Shown here in pieces: positions 44,701 through 56,059 of a stretch of DNA of 64,000 nucleotides. Source of the stretch: Taeniopygia guttata (Eukaryota; Chordata; Aves; Passeriformes; Estrildidae); the NCBI RefSeq assembly GCF_048771995.1, contig NC_133059.1:263001-327000 (forward strand), given 5' to 3'. The notes under the pieces were generated by a model that was not told the origin of the DNA, ran no database searches, and worked only from the letters and a program-made list of their open reading frames with translations. The position numbers and the translations under genes are program-made. Position 1 is the stretch's first letter, and each line of letters opens with the position of its first letter.

Positions 44701-44939
44701 CTTCACTGACCTCGGTGTCTTCATGTTGCTCCTCTGTGTGCCTGCCCTGTGTCCTTTTCTCTCACTGGAGGGAGGATGGAAGCACTGGAAGGGTCAATAT
44801 CTGCCCGGGGCCTGCAGATGGTTCCATGAGCCCAGGCAGGCTTGGTGGCCAATTCTTATTTTTGCTGTGGTTCCTGGACATGAAGACCAGCTATTTTCCC
44901 CAGGAATGAAGGAATAGAGTGCCACTGTTTTAGGGGCAG

Positions 44940-46075
44940 ATGAAAGGTGCCCACTAGAGGACAAGGCCAGCCAAAGCTGCCAGGTATTGTTCTGAGAGAT
45001 ACCTTTACAAATTGCAATTTTTTTTAGGGAAAGTACCACCAGGTCCTCACAGTATCACCATGGTCTCCATAGGAAGGGAACAAGCGAACCCCAATGTTCC
45101 AGGGGCTGTGGCTCATCCACCAGAGGCCAAGGCCAGCCAGATCAGATGGTGCTGGCAGATTTTGTCCTTGGACATAGGGAATTTTAGAGGTGGAATACCA
45201 GTTTCGGACCTGGTTGCCTGGAGGTGAAGGACAGTTCTTTTACACAGGAAGAAAAGCATGGAACACCAGTGTTTCAGGGGCAGATGAAACGCGGCTATCA
45301 GAGGCCAAGGGCAGCCAGACCTCTCTGTCCTGGTAGCTTTTGTCTGAAAGCAACCCTTGGATAAAGGAACTTTGGAGGTGGAACCAAAATTTTGGCCATA
45401 TCTGCATTGGTAAGAAGGATGGTTCTTTTCCATAGGAAGGAAAGCCCAGAGCCGCAGTGTTTCAAAGGCAGAGGAGGAGAGAGGTGGCTCCTGAGAGGCT
45501 GAGCCAGTCAGACCCGTTTGTCTTGGTAGCTCTCATCACTGAGAAATCTTTGGATCTAGGGAATTCTGGAGGAGGATTCCCACTTTGGCCACCTGGTCAA
45601 GATGGATGGTTTTTCCCATAGGAAAGAAAAGCCCAGGTGAAGCCCAGGTGTTTTGGAAGAAGATGAGAGGTGGTCACCATAGGCCAAGAGAGTCAGACCT
45701 GTTTTTTCCTGGCACCTTTTATCTTGGGGAAATCCTTGGATATCCAGAATTTTGAAGGTGGAATCTCAGTTTTGGCCATGGGCACCTGGGCAGGAAGAAG
45801 AGTTCTTTTCATCAGCAAGGAAAGCACAGAGCCCCAGTGTTTCAAAGGCAGATAAGAATTAGCTCTTGGAAACCAAGGCGAGCCAGACTTGTCTCTCCTG
45901 GAAGCTTTCTCCTGGGAGAAATCCTTGGATATAGGGAATCCTGGAGGCAGATTCCCAACTTTGGCCTTGGGTGCCTGGATGTGAAAGGTGCTTTTTTCCC
46001 ATAAGAAAGAAAAGCACAGGGTTCCAGTGTTTCAAAGGCAGATGAGAGGTGGCCCCTGGGTGGCCAAGGCAGCCA
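44940..46075. repeat. ~185-190-bp tandem repeat, about six diverged units
   Basis: Landmark (g)gccaaggccagccag recurs near 44960, 45125, 45303, 45495, 45681, 45871 and 46061. Each unit also has ccttggatatagggaatt, ttggccat and cagtgtttcaaaggcagat. Divergence between units is about 20% by eye. Confidence 0.85.
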
Positions 46076-46599
46076 GGCCTTGATGCCTTGAGAGGCCACC
46101 TAGAGCAGAGGCTGGACAGTGTTACAGGAATAAAGTGGGGATTTATTCAAAAGGCCTTCAAAGGATACACCTTGGGCAGTACAGGGGCCTGGCTGAGGGT
46201 ACACCCAGGATGGACAACAGGTTTCCACACTTTTTTTATATTCTGATTCATTTCCATATTGGGGTTAATTGTCCAATTACACCTTCAGGTTATGCAGTCC
46301 CACCCTCCCAGTCTGCTCTCTTCAATTCGCTGTTGTTTTCACTTTTTGGGCCTGAAGCTGCAGTGGTGTTCTTGGTTCTTGGGCTGTAAGAGGATTGTTT
46401 TGTCTGACTACACTGTGAAGAGAACTTGCTGACACTCTGTATGAAGTTCAGAGGTACAGATACAGGACAGAATCGGGAAAATATGGAAGCGAAAACTCAA
46501 GGCATCAGCCTGTCCCATGTTCCCTTGGTTCCATGGGGACACACAGTGTCACAATGGCTCCTCCATGACACTCTGGGCTCCACAGTGTCACCCTGGGCC

Positions 46600-47156
46600 C
46601 TTGGTTCCATGGGAGTTTCCCAATGGTTTCCTCTGATTCCATGAGGTCCCCACAGTGTCCCAACTGACCCATGGTCCCATGAGGTTCCCCAGTGTCACCA
46701 GGGTGTCCTTGGACCTGCACTGTCACAACTGACCCATGGCTCCATGAGGTTCCCCAGTGTCACCAGGGTGTCCTTGGACCTGCCTTGTCACAGCTGACCC
46801 ATGGCTCCATGAGGTTCCCCAGTGTCACCAGGGTGTCCTTGGACCTGCCTTGTCACAGCTGACCCATGGCTCCATGAGGTTCCCCAGTGTCACCAGAGTG
46901 TCCTTGGACCTGCATTGTCACAGCTGACCCATGGCTCCATGAGGTTCCCCAGTGTCACCAGGGTGTCCTTGGACCTGCACTGTCACAACTGACCCATGGC
47001 TCCATGAGGTTCCCCAGTGTCACCAGGGTGTCCTTGGACCTGCACTGTCACAACTGACCCATGGCGCCATGAGGTTCCCCAGTGTCACCAGGGTGTCCTT
47101 GGACCTGCCTTGTCACAGCTGACCCATGGCTCCATGAGGTTCCCCAGTGTCACCAT
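46600..47156. repeat. 65-bp minisatellite, eight regular units
   Basis: gaggttccccagtgtcacca starts at 46681, 46746, 46811, 46876, 46941, 47006, 47071 and 47136, exactly 65 bp apart. Units are nearly identical, and an older irregular lead-in begins near 46520. It is the reverse-orientation relative of the 32-bp minisatellites. Confidence 0.97.
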
Positions 47157-47644
47157 GGTCGCTGTCAGAGGCTGGATGAGATCGATGTCCCGAGACACCT
47201 TGGGCTGAGCTGTCATCAGTCACACAGCTGGGACAGTGTAAACCCAGCTCTGAACGCCCGAGCAATCAGAAGTCCCAGCTGGGGGGAGGCCCACGAAGGT
47301 CCAGGGGCGTAAAACCAAGGAGCACAAGGTCAGCCCCTGGTATGGACTCTGCCTCTCCTGGGGTTTGTGTCTCAGCCACACTGGAACCCCAGGAGCTGGG
47401 AGCCACATGTGTGTCTTTCTGTGGAGCTTCTGTCTTCCTGTCTCCCTCTTTCTTTCCTCTCCTTCTAATGCTCTTTATATGGAACATTTTTGGGTACCTG
47501 AACAACTTAAGTGTTTAAGGCTTTCCAGGCTAAATAGGCTAGTGAATGAAGTTACTGCTGTGACAAGTGCTTTGTGTTGGATTGGTTTTGTATTAAATGC
47601 TTTTCCAAAGTTTCTTGGTTTTTGTACTTTACCAGTAAAATTTT

Positions 47645-48210
47645 GGGGGGTCCCGAATGGGCGCTGAGGGGCACTTGGGGATCCCGGAGGGTCTGGGGGA
47701 CACTTGTGGGACAGATGGGGGCGGTACCGGGGCGGTTCTGTGGAACGCGGGGCATGACGGGCGTTGTAGTCCCGGCCCCAATGGGGCTCCATTGGGCTGC
47801 GGGGCATGATGGGAGTTGTAGGCAAAAGAAAAGATGGCGCAGGCTCCAGGTACCGCCCCCAAAGCCATGATCGATCCCTGATGCTGATTGGTTGGAGGCT
47901 GCGATGGGCGGGAGTCACGGCCAATGGGAGGCAGTGGAGGGAGGAACAGCCCATTCAACCCCTCCAGTCCCTCCCAGCACAGCCCAGTTCATCCCCAGTA
48001 CAGCCCAGTACAGCCCCAGTGCTCCTCCAGTCCCTCCCAGCACAGCCCAGTTCATCCCCAGTACAGCCCAGTACAGCCCCAGTGCCCCTCCAATCCATCC
48101 CAGTACAGCCCAGTCCCTCCCAATACACCTGAGTTCATTCCCAGGCCCTCCCAGTTCCCCCCAGTGCTATCCATATTCCGCTCCAGTGTCCCCCAGTTAT
48201 CCCCACAGCG
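47645..48210 (+). repeat. Segmental duplication, copy B (promoter-like unit)
   Basis: Matches 28657-29200 almost throughout, including two ZNF143-type sites (47752-47770, 47803-47821), aagatggcgc at about 47831, CCAAT boxes and the cccagt-rich tail. It begins abruptly within unrelated sequence at 47643. Confidence 0.9.
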
Positions 48211-49430
48211 TTCCCGCCCACTGTGGGGCAGCGGCACAGACGGAATGTCCTGCGGCCCAAATCCCTGCTCCTGCCACACAGTGCCCAGCCTTCTCCCCCT
48301 CCTCCTCCTCTCCCAGCACGGCACAAATTCCAGCTCGGAGGAGGCTTCCCCAGAGAGGGCTCCTGCTCCAGCCTGAGTGTCCCTGCAGAGGAACAGGGCA
48401 TCTTTCAGGCACTTCCACAAGCTCAGGGTTCTTACTTCATGGGGAATCTGGGATGAAAATGGCCTTGTTAGGAAGGACAAAAGCGGAGGGAATGGGTTGG
48501 AAATTATTAGTAAAAATGTTCCATTGTACAGGGAAAGTTCACAAAATCATTCCCTGCTTTTTTCCTTTTCAGATTCTTTCAGCCATCCACTGAGAGGACC
48601 AGCTTGTTCTGGTGCTTTTCATGCACTGATTGTACTCTTGATTTATATCAGTGCTCAAGAGGTAGAAGCTTCTAAACTGAACACAGAAACAAACTCCCTC
48701 TGTCAGCCCATGTTCATCTTCTACATCATTTTCAAGATGTCCACGGGCATGTTGGAACGATTATCACACTGCTCTCCATTTCTGGCTGCAGGCTCGGGAG
48801 ATTCTTTCTCTGCATTTCCTGACAATTCCTGGGAGCCCGTCATGGTTTCTTAGGCTAGAGCAATAACAGTGAAAATCTCACCAATGGCACAACTGCCCAG
48901 CCCACAAGGAAAAGAAAGAACAAGCTATAAAGTTCTTCAAATATTTATCCCACTTTTCTGCAAGAGTCGAGCTGCACACACACGGTGTGGGAAGCCAAGA
49001 GAAGCTGCAGCTGGTGGCACATCTTGTGACAGAAACTGCTCAAAGCTTCCTCGTTCTCCAGCAAAGGTTCTTGGAAAGAGCAAACAGGATTGTGGAGAAG
49101 ATTCTGGGAAAACTGAAAGAGCTTTTAAGAAATGAAATGAAAATGGAAAGAAATAATCCAAGATGTTTTTCTCTGTTTATTTTTATGCTCCCCTTTTCCA
49201 TCTTACACGACTTCCCCATCCCATTAATTGCAAATGGATCTCACTTCTAAGATCCACAATTTGGCAAGTTTTAGACACTCTAAAATAGCATGAGCTACAC
49301 ACATTTTACCTTCCCCTATTTTTTTTTTTTTTGTTTTTTTTTGTTTTTTTTTGGGTTTTTTTTTGGAAATCAATCATGGATAGGTAAGTGCAGTTCTTGG
49401 GTCAGGTACAAATTCAGCATTCAGGGAATG
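48211..49430. other. No gene recognised
   Basis: Unique sequence with no supported exon. A poly-T tract with regular g interruptions at 49318-49370 may be a reverse-oriented A-rich tail. Confidence 0.45.
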
Positions 49431-49559
49431 CGCTCCGATAGTGTTTGACCCTCAGCAGGGACAATGCACAGCAGCGCCTGTGCCCCTGGGCAGGAGTCCA
49501 GACTCTGGATCTGGGCTCAACACTGCAAAGTTCCCGTGTTTGGACAGAGGAAGGGGCTG

Positions 49560-50400
49560 TCCCCGGGGCGCACGGGGCTCGGCCGTGGGGCGAGCGGGGA
49601 ACGGACACGCGGACAAACGGCCTCGGTGCTTCAGTTGCAGAGGCAGCAGCAGCGGCGGCGGCGGCAGCAGCGGCAGCAAAAGCAGTTTTTCTCTTCTTTC
49701 TCTTTCTCTTCTTTCTCTCCGGCTGTGGGACACCTTCCTCTCGGTGTCCCTCACCCGCTGTCCCTCCCCTCTCCCCGCCTCCTTCTCCCCCATGCCGGGC
49801 CGAGCCATGCCCTCGGCCCGCCCCTGGCCCCGGGCGGGGCTGCCCCGTCCCCGCCCCCGCCCGCCCCGCCGCGGTCTCGCCTCCGCCCGGCTCTGGGCGT
49901 GCTGGCGGTGGCGCTGCTGGGCGGGCATCAGTGCCCGGGGCTGGGGCATCGCCGCCCTTTGGCTCCGCCTGGCCCGAGCCCGGCCCCGGCCCCGGCCCCG
50001 GCGCAGGCTCCGGCCCCGGCCCCGGCCCCGGCTCCTCCCGGGCCCCGCGGAGGAGACACGCGGCACGGCCGCGCCCGCCGCCTCCGCCGCGGCTTCCCCG
50101 GCCCGAGCTCCGCTGCTCAGCAGCGCGGCCGCCGGCCCCGAGCCTCCCGTGTCCCGTTCCCGAGACCGAAGGCCTGGGGATGGCCGGCCCGAGGCGGTTG
50201 AGGGGCGCTCGGGGGCCGCTCCTGGCCCCGGGCCGAGCGCTGACAGCCGCGTCCCGCCCGCAGGGAAGGCGCAGGAGGCGCTGCAGCAGCGCTACCGAGT
50301 GGGTTCGCTGCTGGGGTGCGGCGGCTTCGGCAGCGTCTTCGCAGCCACGCGGCTCTCGGATGGTGCCCCGGTGAGCGGCGGGGCCGGCGGCGGGCGCAGG
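49560..50400. promoter_or_regulatory. CpG island over PIM1-like exon 1
   Basis: Very GC-rich with dense CpG (for example cggcggcggcggcagcagcgg at 49650-49672 and repeated cggccccggc at 49980-50040). It spans the likely promoter, 5' UTR and first exon. No TATA box is evident. Confidence 0.65.
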
Positions 50401-52406
50401 AGGAGGAGGAGGAGGAGGGGGATGGAGGAGGAAGAGAAGGAGGAGGAGGAAGAAGAGAAGGAGGAGGAGGAGGAGGAGGAGGAAGAGAAGGAGGAGGAGG
50501 CAGAGGAGGAGGCGGAGCAGGAGGAGGAGGAGGGAGGAGGAGGATGGGGCTCAGCAGAGCGGGCGGCGAGCTGAACCCGGTGGTGCCTTTGGTTTGCAGG
50601 TGGCCATCAAAAGGGTGCCACGGAACCGCGTCCGGCACTGGGACGAGCTGGTGAGTGAGCGGGGCCAGCGGGAACAGCCGGGCCGTGCCGGGCGGGGATG
50701 AGGCGAGGCCCGGCATGGGGGAAGCCACCAGGACCCCTCGATGGGGAGCGGGCGTGGGGCCAGTGCAGGGCGCAGAGCATCCCGGGCTGGCTGAGGGGTT
50801 CCCCAGCCCTGGCACGACATCAGTCCCACTTGTGGCACCGTGGTCCTCCCGCAGCCCGATGGCACCAGCGCACCCCTGGAGATCGTGCTGCTGGACAAGG
50901 TGTCCACTGGCTTCCCTGGTGTGGTCCAGCTGCTGGAGTGGCTTGAGCTCCCCAACAACATCGTGATGGTGCTGGAGCGGCCGGAGCGGTCTCAGGACCT
51001 CCTGCATTTCATTCGGGCACGGAGGTTCCTGTCTGAAGAGGTGGCACGGCAGCTGTTCCGCCAGGTGCTGGAGGCCGTGCGGCACTGCACCAGCCGAGGG
51101 GTCCTGCACCGCGACATCAAACCAGAGAACATCCTGGTTGACCTGGCCACTGGCCAGGCAAAATTGATCGACTTTGGCTGTGGCACCTACCTGCAAGACA
51201 CAGCCTACACTCACTTTGCAGGTGAGCCTGGGCAGGGGTGTGCTCCCGGTCCCGCCATCTCATGGCCCAACATCTCACAGGCCAAGCTGGGTGTGGCAGC
51301 GAGGATCCTCCCTTTTGCTGCCAGTCAGGGTACTGAGCCTTCCCCTGAGTTGCTTTTGAGCGGGGCTGGGTGGGGAGGCATCTTCCAGCCCCACTGGCAG
51401 CCTTTGCCCACCACTCTGCCTGGGGCTGGGGTTGGAGCAGCAGCAGCCAGCCCGACAAAAGCACCCGTGGGTGGGGGTAGCATAGGAGGGAGCCAGAACC
51501 AGTGCACCAGCCAGTTTGGTGTGCAGGTGAGAGGAAGGGCTTGGGCTGCTCCACTCACCTTGTTTGCCTTGGCTTCATAATATTTTTAGGGCACTGCAGG
51601 CAGGGAGGATAAGGAGATGATTTTTCCCCCAGCCCTGAGTGGGTTTTTGCTTTGCATGTCACGGTCAGGCCTTGCCGGGGCTTCTGCTGCCCTCTTCCAA
51701 CACCAGTGGCTTCTTGTCCAGCCCTGAGTTTGTACACAAGTCCCAGGTGCTGGCGAGAGTGCAGCAGTCGCCCGGTGTGCCACTGGGGCGGCCCCTGCAC
51801 GCCCAGGGATGCTGGGGCCAGGCTCTGGAAGCAGCAGCATCCCCCTGATGAACTCCATCTGTATTCCATAGGAACACTGTCATACAGCCCCCCAGAATGG
51901 ACCCACTTGGGCTGGTACCATGGCGAGGCAGCAACGATCTGGTCCCTGGGCATCCTGCTGCACCAGATGGTCTGCGGGCAGCACCCTTTCAGGAGGGGCC
52001 GGAAGATCAGCTGGGACCATCAGCTCTCGCTGCCACAGCGGCTCTCTCCAGGTGGATCCTCATCTCTGGCCACGGGGGAATACCAGTGCTGGGAGACAGC
52101 AGCAGCTCGTGAGCATCTCGCTCTGGCAGCCGCTGAGGAGGTGCCACATGTCCTGCTCTCCTCCACAACAGGGAATTGATGGGAAAGTTTAGACACAGCT
52201 CTGAACACAAAAGCAGCATGGCCTGGGCATGGGAAGAGTGGGGCAAAGCAGACAGGAGCCTTCTCTAGCTGACCGGTGGTTTCTGGTTTCTCTGCCCAGA
52301 GTGCCAAGATCTTATCAGGTGGTGTTTATCCATGCACTTCTTGGACAGACCTTCATTAGAAGACCTGTTCTGTGATCCTTGGATACAGGATATTCACCTG
52401 CCATAG
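49792..52406 (+). CDS. PIM1-like serine/threonine kinase, five exons
   Basis: Joined exons 49792-50370, 50600-50650, 50855-51221, 51872-52051 and 52300-52406 have GT/AG borders and consistent phases, giving 427 residues. The kinase domain starts near residue 168. It has a GCGGFG loop, VAIK (K197) encoded by the 51-bp second exon, the PIM-type hinge ERPER with its unusual Pro, catalytic HRDIKPEN (D297), DFG (316-318), and SPPEW replacing the usual APE, as in PIM kinases. The end, [16 protein letters not shown], is the PIM C-lobe terminus. All catalytic residues are kept, so the kinase could be active and, as PIMs are, constitutively so. The N-terminal ~165 residues are Arg/Pro/Ala-rich and low complexity. 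The Met at 49792 is the first of two close Mets and the true start could be later. Intron 1 carries a long (gga)n tract (50397-50545). Passerines have many PIM1-like copies, so no ortholog symbol is given. Confidence 0.88.
50397..50550. repeat. Purine (gga/gaa)n tract in intron 1
   Basis: Almost uninterrupted aggagg and aagaagag repeats on the plus strand. The long acidic or Pro/Ser open frames here are artefacts of the repeat. Confidence 0.95.
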
Positions 52407-52679
52407 AAAAAGGGAGAGAGCCACATGCACACTTTGCTCCAGGGCCCTGGTAAGTTACAGGTCCACACATGCCCTGGCAATCAGAAGCAAGGAAACCCAG
52501 ACTTTTTTCCCTGCCTGTACCAATGCACTGGGATTGTTGGGTGGGAACACGCAGCCCTTGTGCTGGAGCTGAGCTGCTCTGCCCAGCACTGGTGGCTGCC
52601 ATCCGAGCTGGTTTTGCTTGTCCTGCTTCCCTGACAGCTGGGGCCCTGGGCAGAACCCTGACAGCCTGGTCTGACCCCC

Positions 52680-53560
52680 AGGGAAGGAGAAGGAGTCCTT
52701 GGAGAAGCTGTACCAGGCGGGGCTGCTGCTGCTGCTGGAGACAGCGACGACAACATCAAGGATGACACCTCTTCCTCAACCTGGCCACTGGCAGCTGAAG
52801 ATGATGGACTTGTGGCACCGTCTTCAAAGCCAGGCTCCACAGCGAATTCGCAGATGAGTCCACAGCCGGGGAAATGCTCCCAGATTTGGGCATTGCTCAG
52901 ACTGGCTGGGAACAAAAGTTTCTCCCTTTGCTGGAGCAGATGCAACTTCAGTCGCTGCCCAGCTGCTTTTTGGCAGGGCTGGGGGCGTGGGCTGGGGTGG
53001 ATACAAGATGGGAGTTGGCTCCTGGCCCTGCCAACAGCCCCCAGCACCCAGCATGGCCTGGGCTGAGGCTGGGGCTGGGGCTGGGGCAGCCAGCCCGGCA
53101 CAGAGAAACCCCCATGGCGGGAGCAGAGGTGGGACTCCAGAACCTGTGCAGGGGCTGCTTTGCTTTGCAGGCAAGGAAGGGCTTGGGCTGCTCCACTGCC
53201 CTTGTTTGCTTTGGGATCACCGTTATTTTGGGGGGCAGTGCAGGAGGGAAGAGAGAAAGTGTGGCCTTCTCTCCTCCATGGGTGGGATTTTCCCTAGCAT
53301 GTAGGGGTTGGGCCTTCCTCAGACCTCTGACAGAGATAAGAGTTTTTTTCTTGTTTCCCCTTGTCTCTAATCTCTTTTCAACAGTTTGTTGTTTGTTTTT
53401 CTAGAGGAAGCGTTCTATGTAAGGTCCAGTTGGGATTGGGAAGTGCCTGGGAGCAGCTGCAGCGTGGATGGGCCGTGCCCTTGGAGAAGGCTGAGGACAT
53501 CGTTTGGGACCAGCTTTTCTCCCAGCAGAGGATGGCGTGAGGTGAGTCCCCGTCTGCTTG
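52680..53560 (+). pseudogene. Decayed tandem copy of the PIM1-like gene
   Basis: Downstream of the intact gene, 52680-52870 keeps scrambled PIM exon-3 pieces in shifting frames: SLEKLY, DDNIKDD, a NLATG-like and a KMMD..GTVFKARLHSEF-like segment. 52900-53300 resembles intron 3 of the intact gene (shared agggcttgggctgctccact and similar blocks). 53456-53533 resembles the region before the C-lobe end (PLEKAEDIVWDQLFSQQRM), followed by a stop. Frameshifts and lost splice sites rule out a product. The catalytic HRD and the glycine loop are gone. Confidence 0.65.
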
Positions 53561-54700
53561 GCATGGTGGGATCAGAGCTTTTGGGAGACGGCAACAAGCA
53601 CAAGGAGGCTCCTGCTCTGGGCAGCTGCTGAGGGGCTGGATGTGCCGTGGCTGGCTGCAGGCTGGGAATGTCCTGCCCTCCTGCTCTGCTCCCAAAGGCA
53701 GCAGTGATGGGCAGCTCTGGGCACAGCTCTGGGCACGGCCAGCATGGCCTGGGCTCTGTGGGCAGCTGGGACAAGGGGACAGCAGCCTTCAGCTGACGGG
53801 CGCTATCTGGTTTCTCTCCTTGCAGCCTGGCTCTGCGGGTGCTGAGGCTGCTCTGGGCTCTGCCAGGGCTCTGCTGGGCTCTGCCCCGGGCACAGCTGGG
53901 CTGGCTCTGCCCTCACAGTGCTCTGACAGCTTTGCATCAGACGAGCCCGTTGGAGCACAGTGCCTGAGCTTTCTGCTTTGGCAGGTGAGTGAGACTCCCT
54001 TGCAGGCCAGGAGATTGCAGCTGGGAACACACATCCAATTGGCAAGGACCCAAACTCCCCATAGTCCCAGCTGAACCCCTGGATCTCCGCAGGAACGCCT
54101 GGATCTCCACTATTCATTCTTCATTTCTTTTTGGCTGGAATTGTGCAGTTGCACTTTCTTCCTCCTCTAGAAGTGCCATGAGTGGGCCAAAGCTGGCAAG
54201 TGAGCCGTGTTCCTGAGGCAGTGCAGTCTGGAGCTGATGGATGGAGAATTGCCCTTCCCACTTCCAAAGCAGAGCAAAAAGCCGTAAGTGGGATTTTTCA
54301 TCCGTAAGAAACCCCTGACAATTTCAGAGGGAATGTGCAGCTCATTCCCAGAGTGAGAAGGAATGTCATCTTCTAAAGGATTTGGGGTTTGACAGAGTTG
54401 AGATTCCCAGTCCTGCCTGGAGCTGGAAGGGCCCCAATCAATTTCCTATTGCTTCGACCACAATTTAAAAAAAAGAATGTTGGAAACAAACCCCAAAAAC
54501 TGTAAAAAAGGCTGTTGAGGTCAGTAAGATGGATCCATGCCATCAACACATTTACAATGTAAATAAGTGAGTTCTCTTTTTAAAAAGATCATTTACCTCT
54601 TAATGCAAAGTTACAGAAGTTGTTTCACTAACACTTGGATTTTATTTGTATCTTTTACAATTCATCTAATGTATTTTTTTTCTTTTTCCTTTTTTTTTCT
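53561..54700. other. No gene recognised
   Basis: Sequence with CT-rich and AT-rich parts. A pyrimidine tract ending ctttaagcag at about 54708 looks like an acceptor, but nothing coding follows with confidence. Confidence 0.4.
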
Positions 54701-54709
54701 TTAAGCAGA

Positions 54710-55860
54710 GGTCCTGGCCCTCTTCCAGCCAAAAGGGAAAGAGCCCCACCAAGCCTTGTTACCCACAGAAAACATGGTAAAACTGAACACTAAAGGACCT
54801 TGGGGGCATTATTCTGGAATTAAAAAGTTGCCAGCTCCATGGACAACAGAATTATTGTTCCTAACCTGAATGACATTGAGCAAAAAGAATGAAGAACGGT
54901 GTCACTAAAGTACTACTGACGTTTGCCAAAACACCTCCAGAGTTTCACCAAGGCATCAGTCATCAAAATGTTTTGAAAATGTAAAGACCAAGGTAGCCAA
55001 AGCACACAGTCACTAATTGCTGGGTATGTTCTCAGCTGAAGCTTGGAGGAATGGGGTTCCCTTGGAGGGCCCACCCTGTGGGGTGGCCAGAACTCTGTCA
55101 ATGGGCTCTGCCTCGTAACGGAGTCAGTGAAGGGACAGTTACAGAAACCTGTGCTGTGGGACATGGGAATACAACGATCAGTGTGACAGGATTCACTCAG
55201 ATTTCCCCTCAGGAGAAACCAAACCCTGTTACAGTTATAGAGGCTACAGTGTCAGAAGATTTCTGTGCTTTACCATCACTCCCAATTTCAGTAGAACTTG
55301 GGGTGCTGCAGCTGGTCAGTGTCAGTGTCACACCGCTCCCAGCTGCAGGGCCCCCATTTAGGGTCCTTCAGCAACGACCACACGGAAGACTTAGGGCCCA
55401 GAGAACATTTTCCACCCAAAGAGTGCCTTGGGTTTCCGAAAGCAAAGGATTCTGGTTCACCCTGTGCCCCATGTGCGCTGCCCCATCCCGTGGAGTTGAC
55501 ATGAATGAGCTGAATGGATTATTAGAAGAGGTAGTAAATGATACTGTTGAAATGCCCATTAGCACATCTATGAGCTCCAACAAACACAAATGGGGACTCC
55601 AGAGAACCGCATGGCCTTGGATTATCTGCTTGCTGGCCAAGGAGGAACCTGGGCTATCAGGGCACGGGGATGTTGCACTGCTAGCAGTGATGGGTTTGAA
55701 GGCCAACAGTCAGGAATCACCTTGACAGAAAGAGCAGTAGAAGAGTAGCAGAAAGAAGAAAATTCTTCTTGGTGGGATTGGCTTCATGGCTGCCAAATTA
55801 GAGGCTGCTGTGAAATGCATTGGTGGCAGGGCCTGTCATCATTGCAGTGTGTGCACTTGG
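54710..55860 (+). pseudogene. Retroviral env remnant (gamma-type TM region)
   Basis: In one plus-strand frame 55585-55680 reads ENRMALDYLLAGQGGTW, then five residues, then GCC. This matches the immunosuppressive-domain plus CX6CC block of gamma-type Env, with the first Cys changed to Trp (tgg). Upstream (55051-55560) is diverged surface/TM sequence with stops and frameshifts. Downstream (55765-55860) is a possible membrane region with cysteines. It is a different, older lineage from the provirus at 11906-20085. Confidence 0.65.
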
Positions 55861-56059
55861 TGAGTTGCTGTGACACTTTGTGCTGGGAAGTGGAGTATTG
55901 GGACCTTTCTTAAAAGAGACAGTCTCAAGAAAAGAGAGGCATTTGATAAATAACAGAGAATAGCAACTATTTAGGCATGTTTTAAAAGGAACGTGAATAG
56001 CTCTGAGTAATGAAGTTAAACTGCACTTAATTGTAGAACAAGAAGAGATGCCTTTATGC

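Noticed and set aside
48377..48853. 158-residue plus-strand open frame with a hydrophobic middle
   Set aside because: A single hydrophobic patch without family similarity, promoter or splice support is not enough to call a gene.
50117..51214. 365-residue minus-strand open frame over the PIM1-like gene
   Set aside because: Antisense to well-supported kinase exons. Its Pro/Ser runs come from the (gga)n intron tract.
55051..55725. 224-residue open frame as a new gene
   Set aside because: Env similarity lies in a different frame of the same DNA, so the long frame is chance openness in an env relic.
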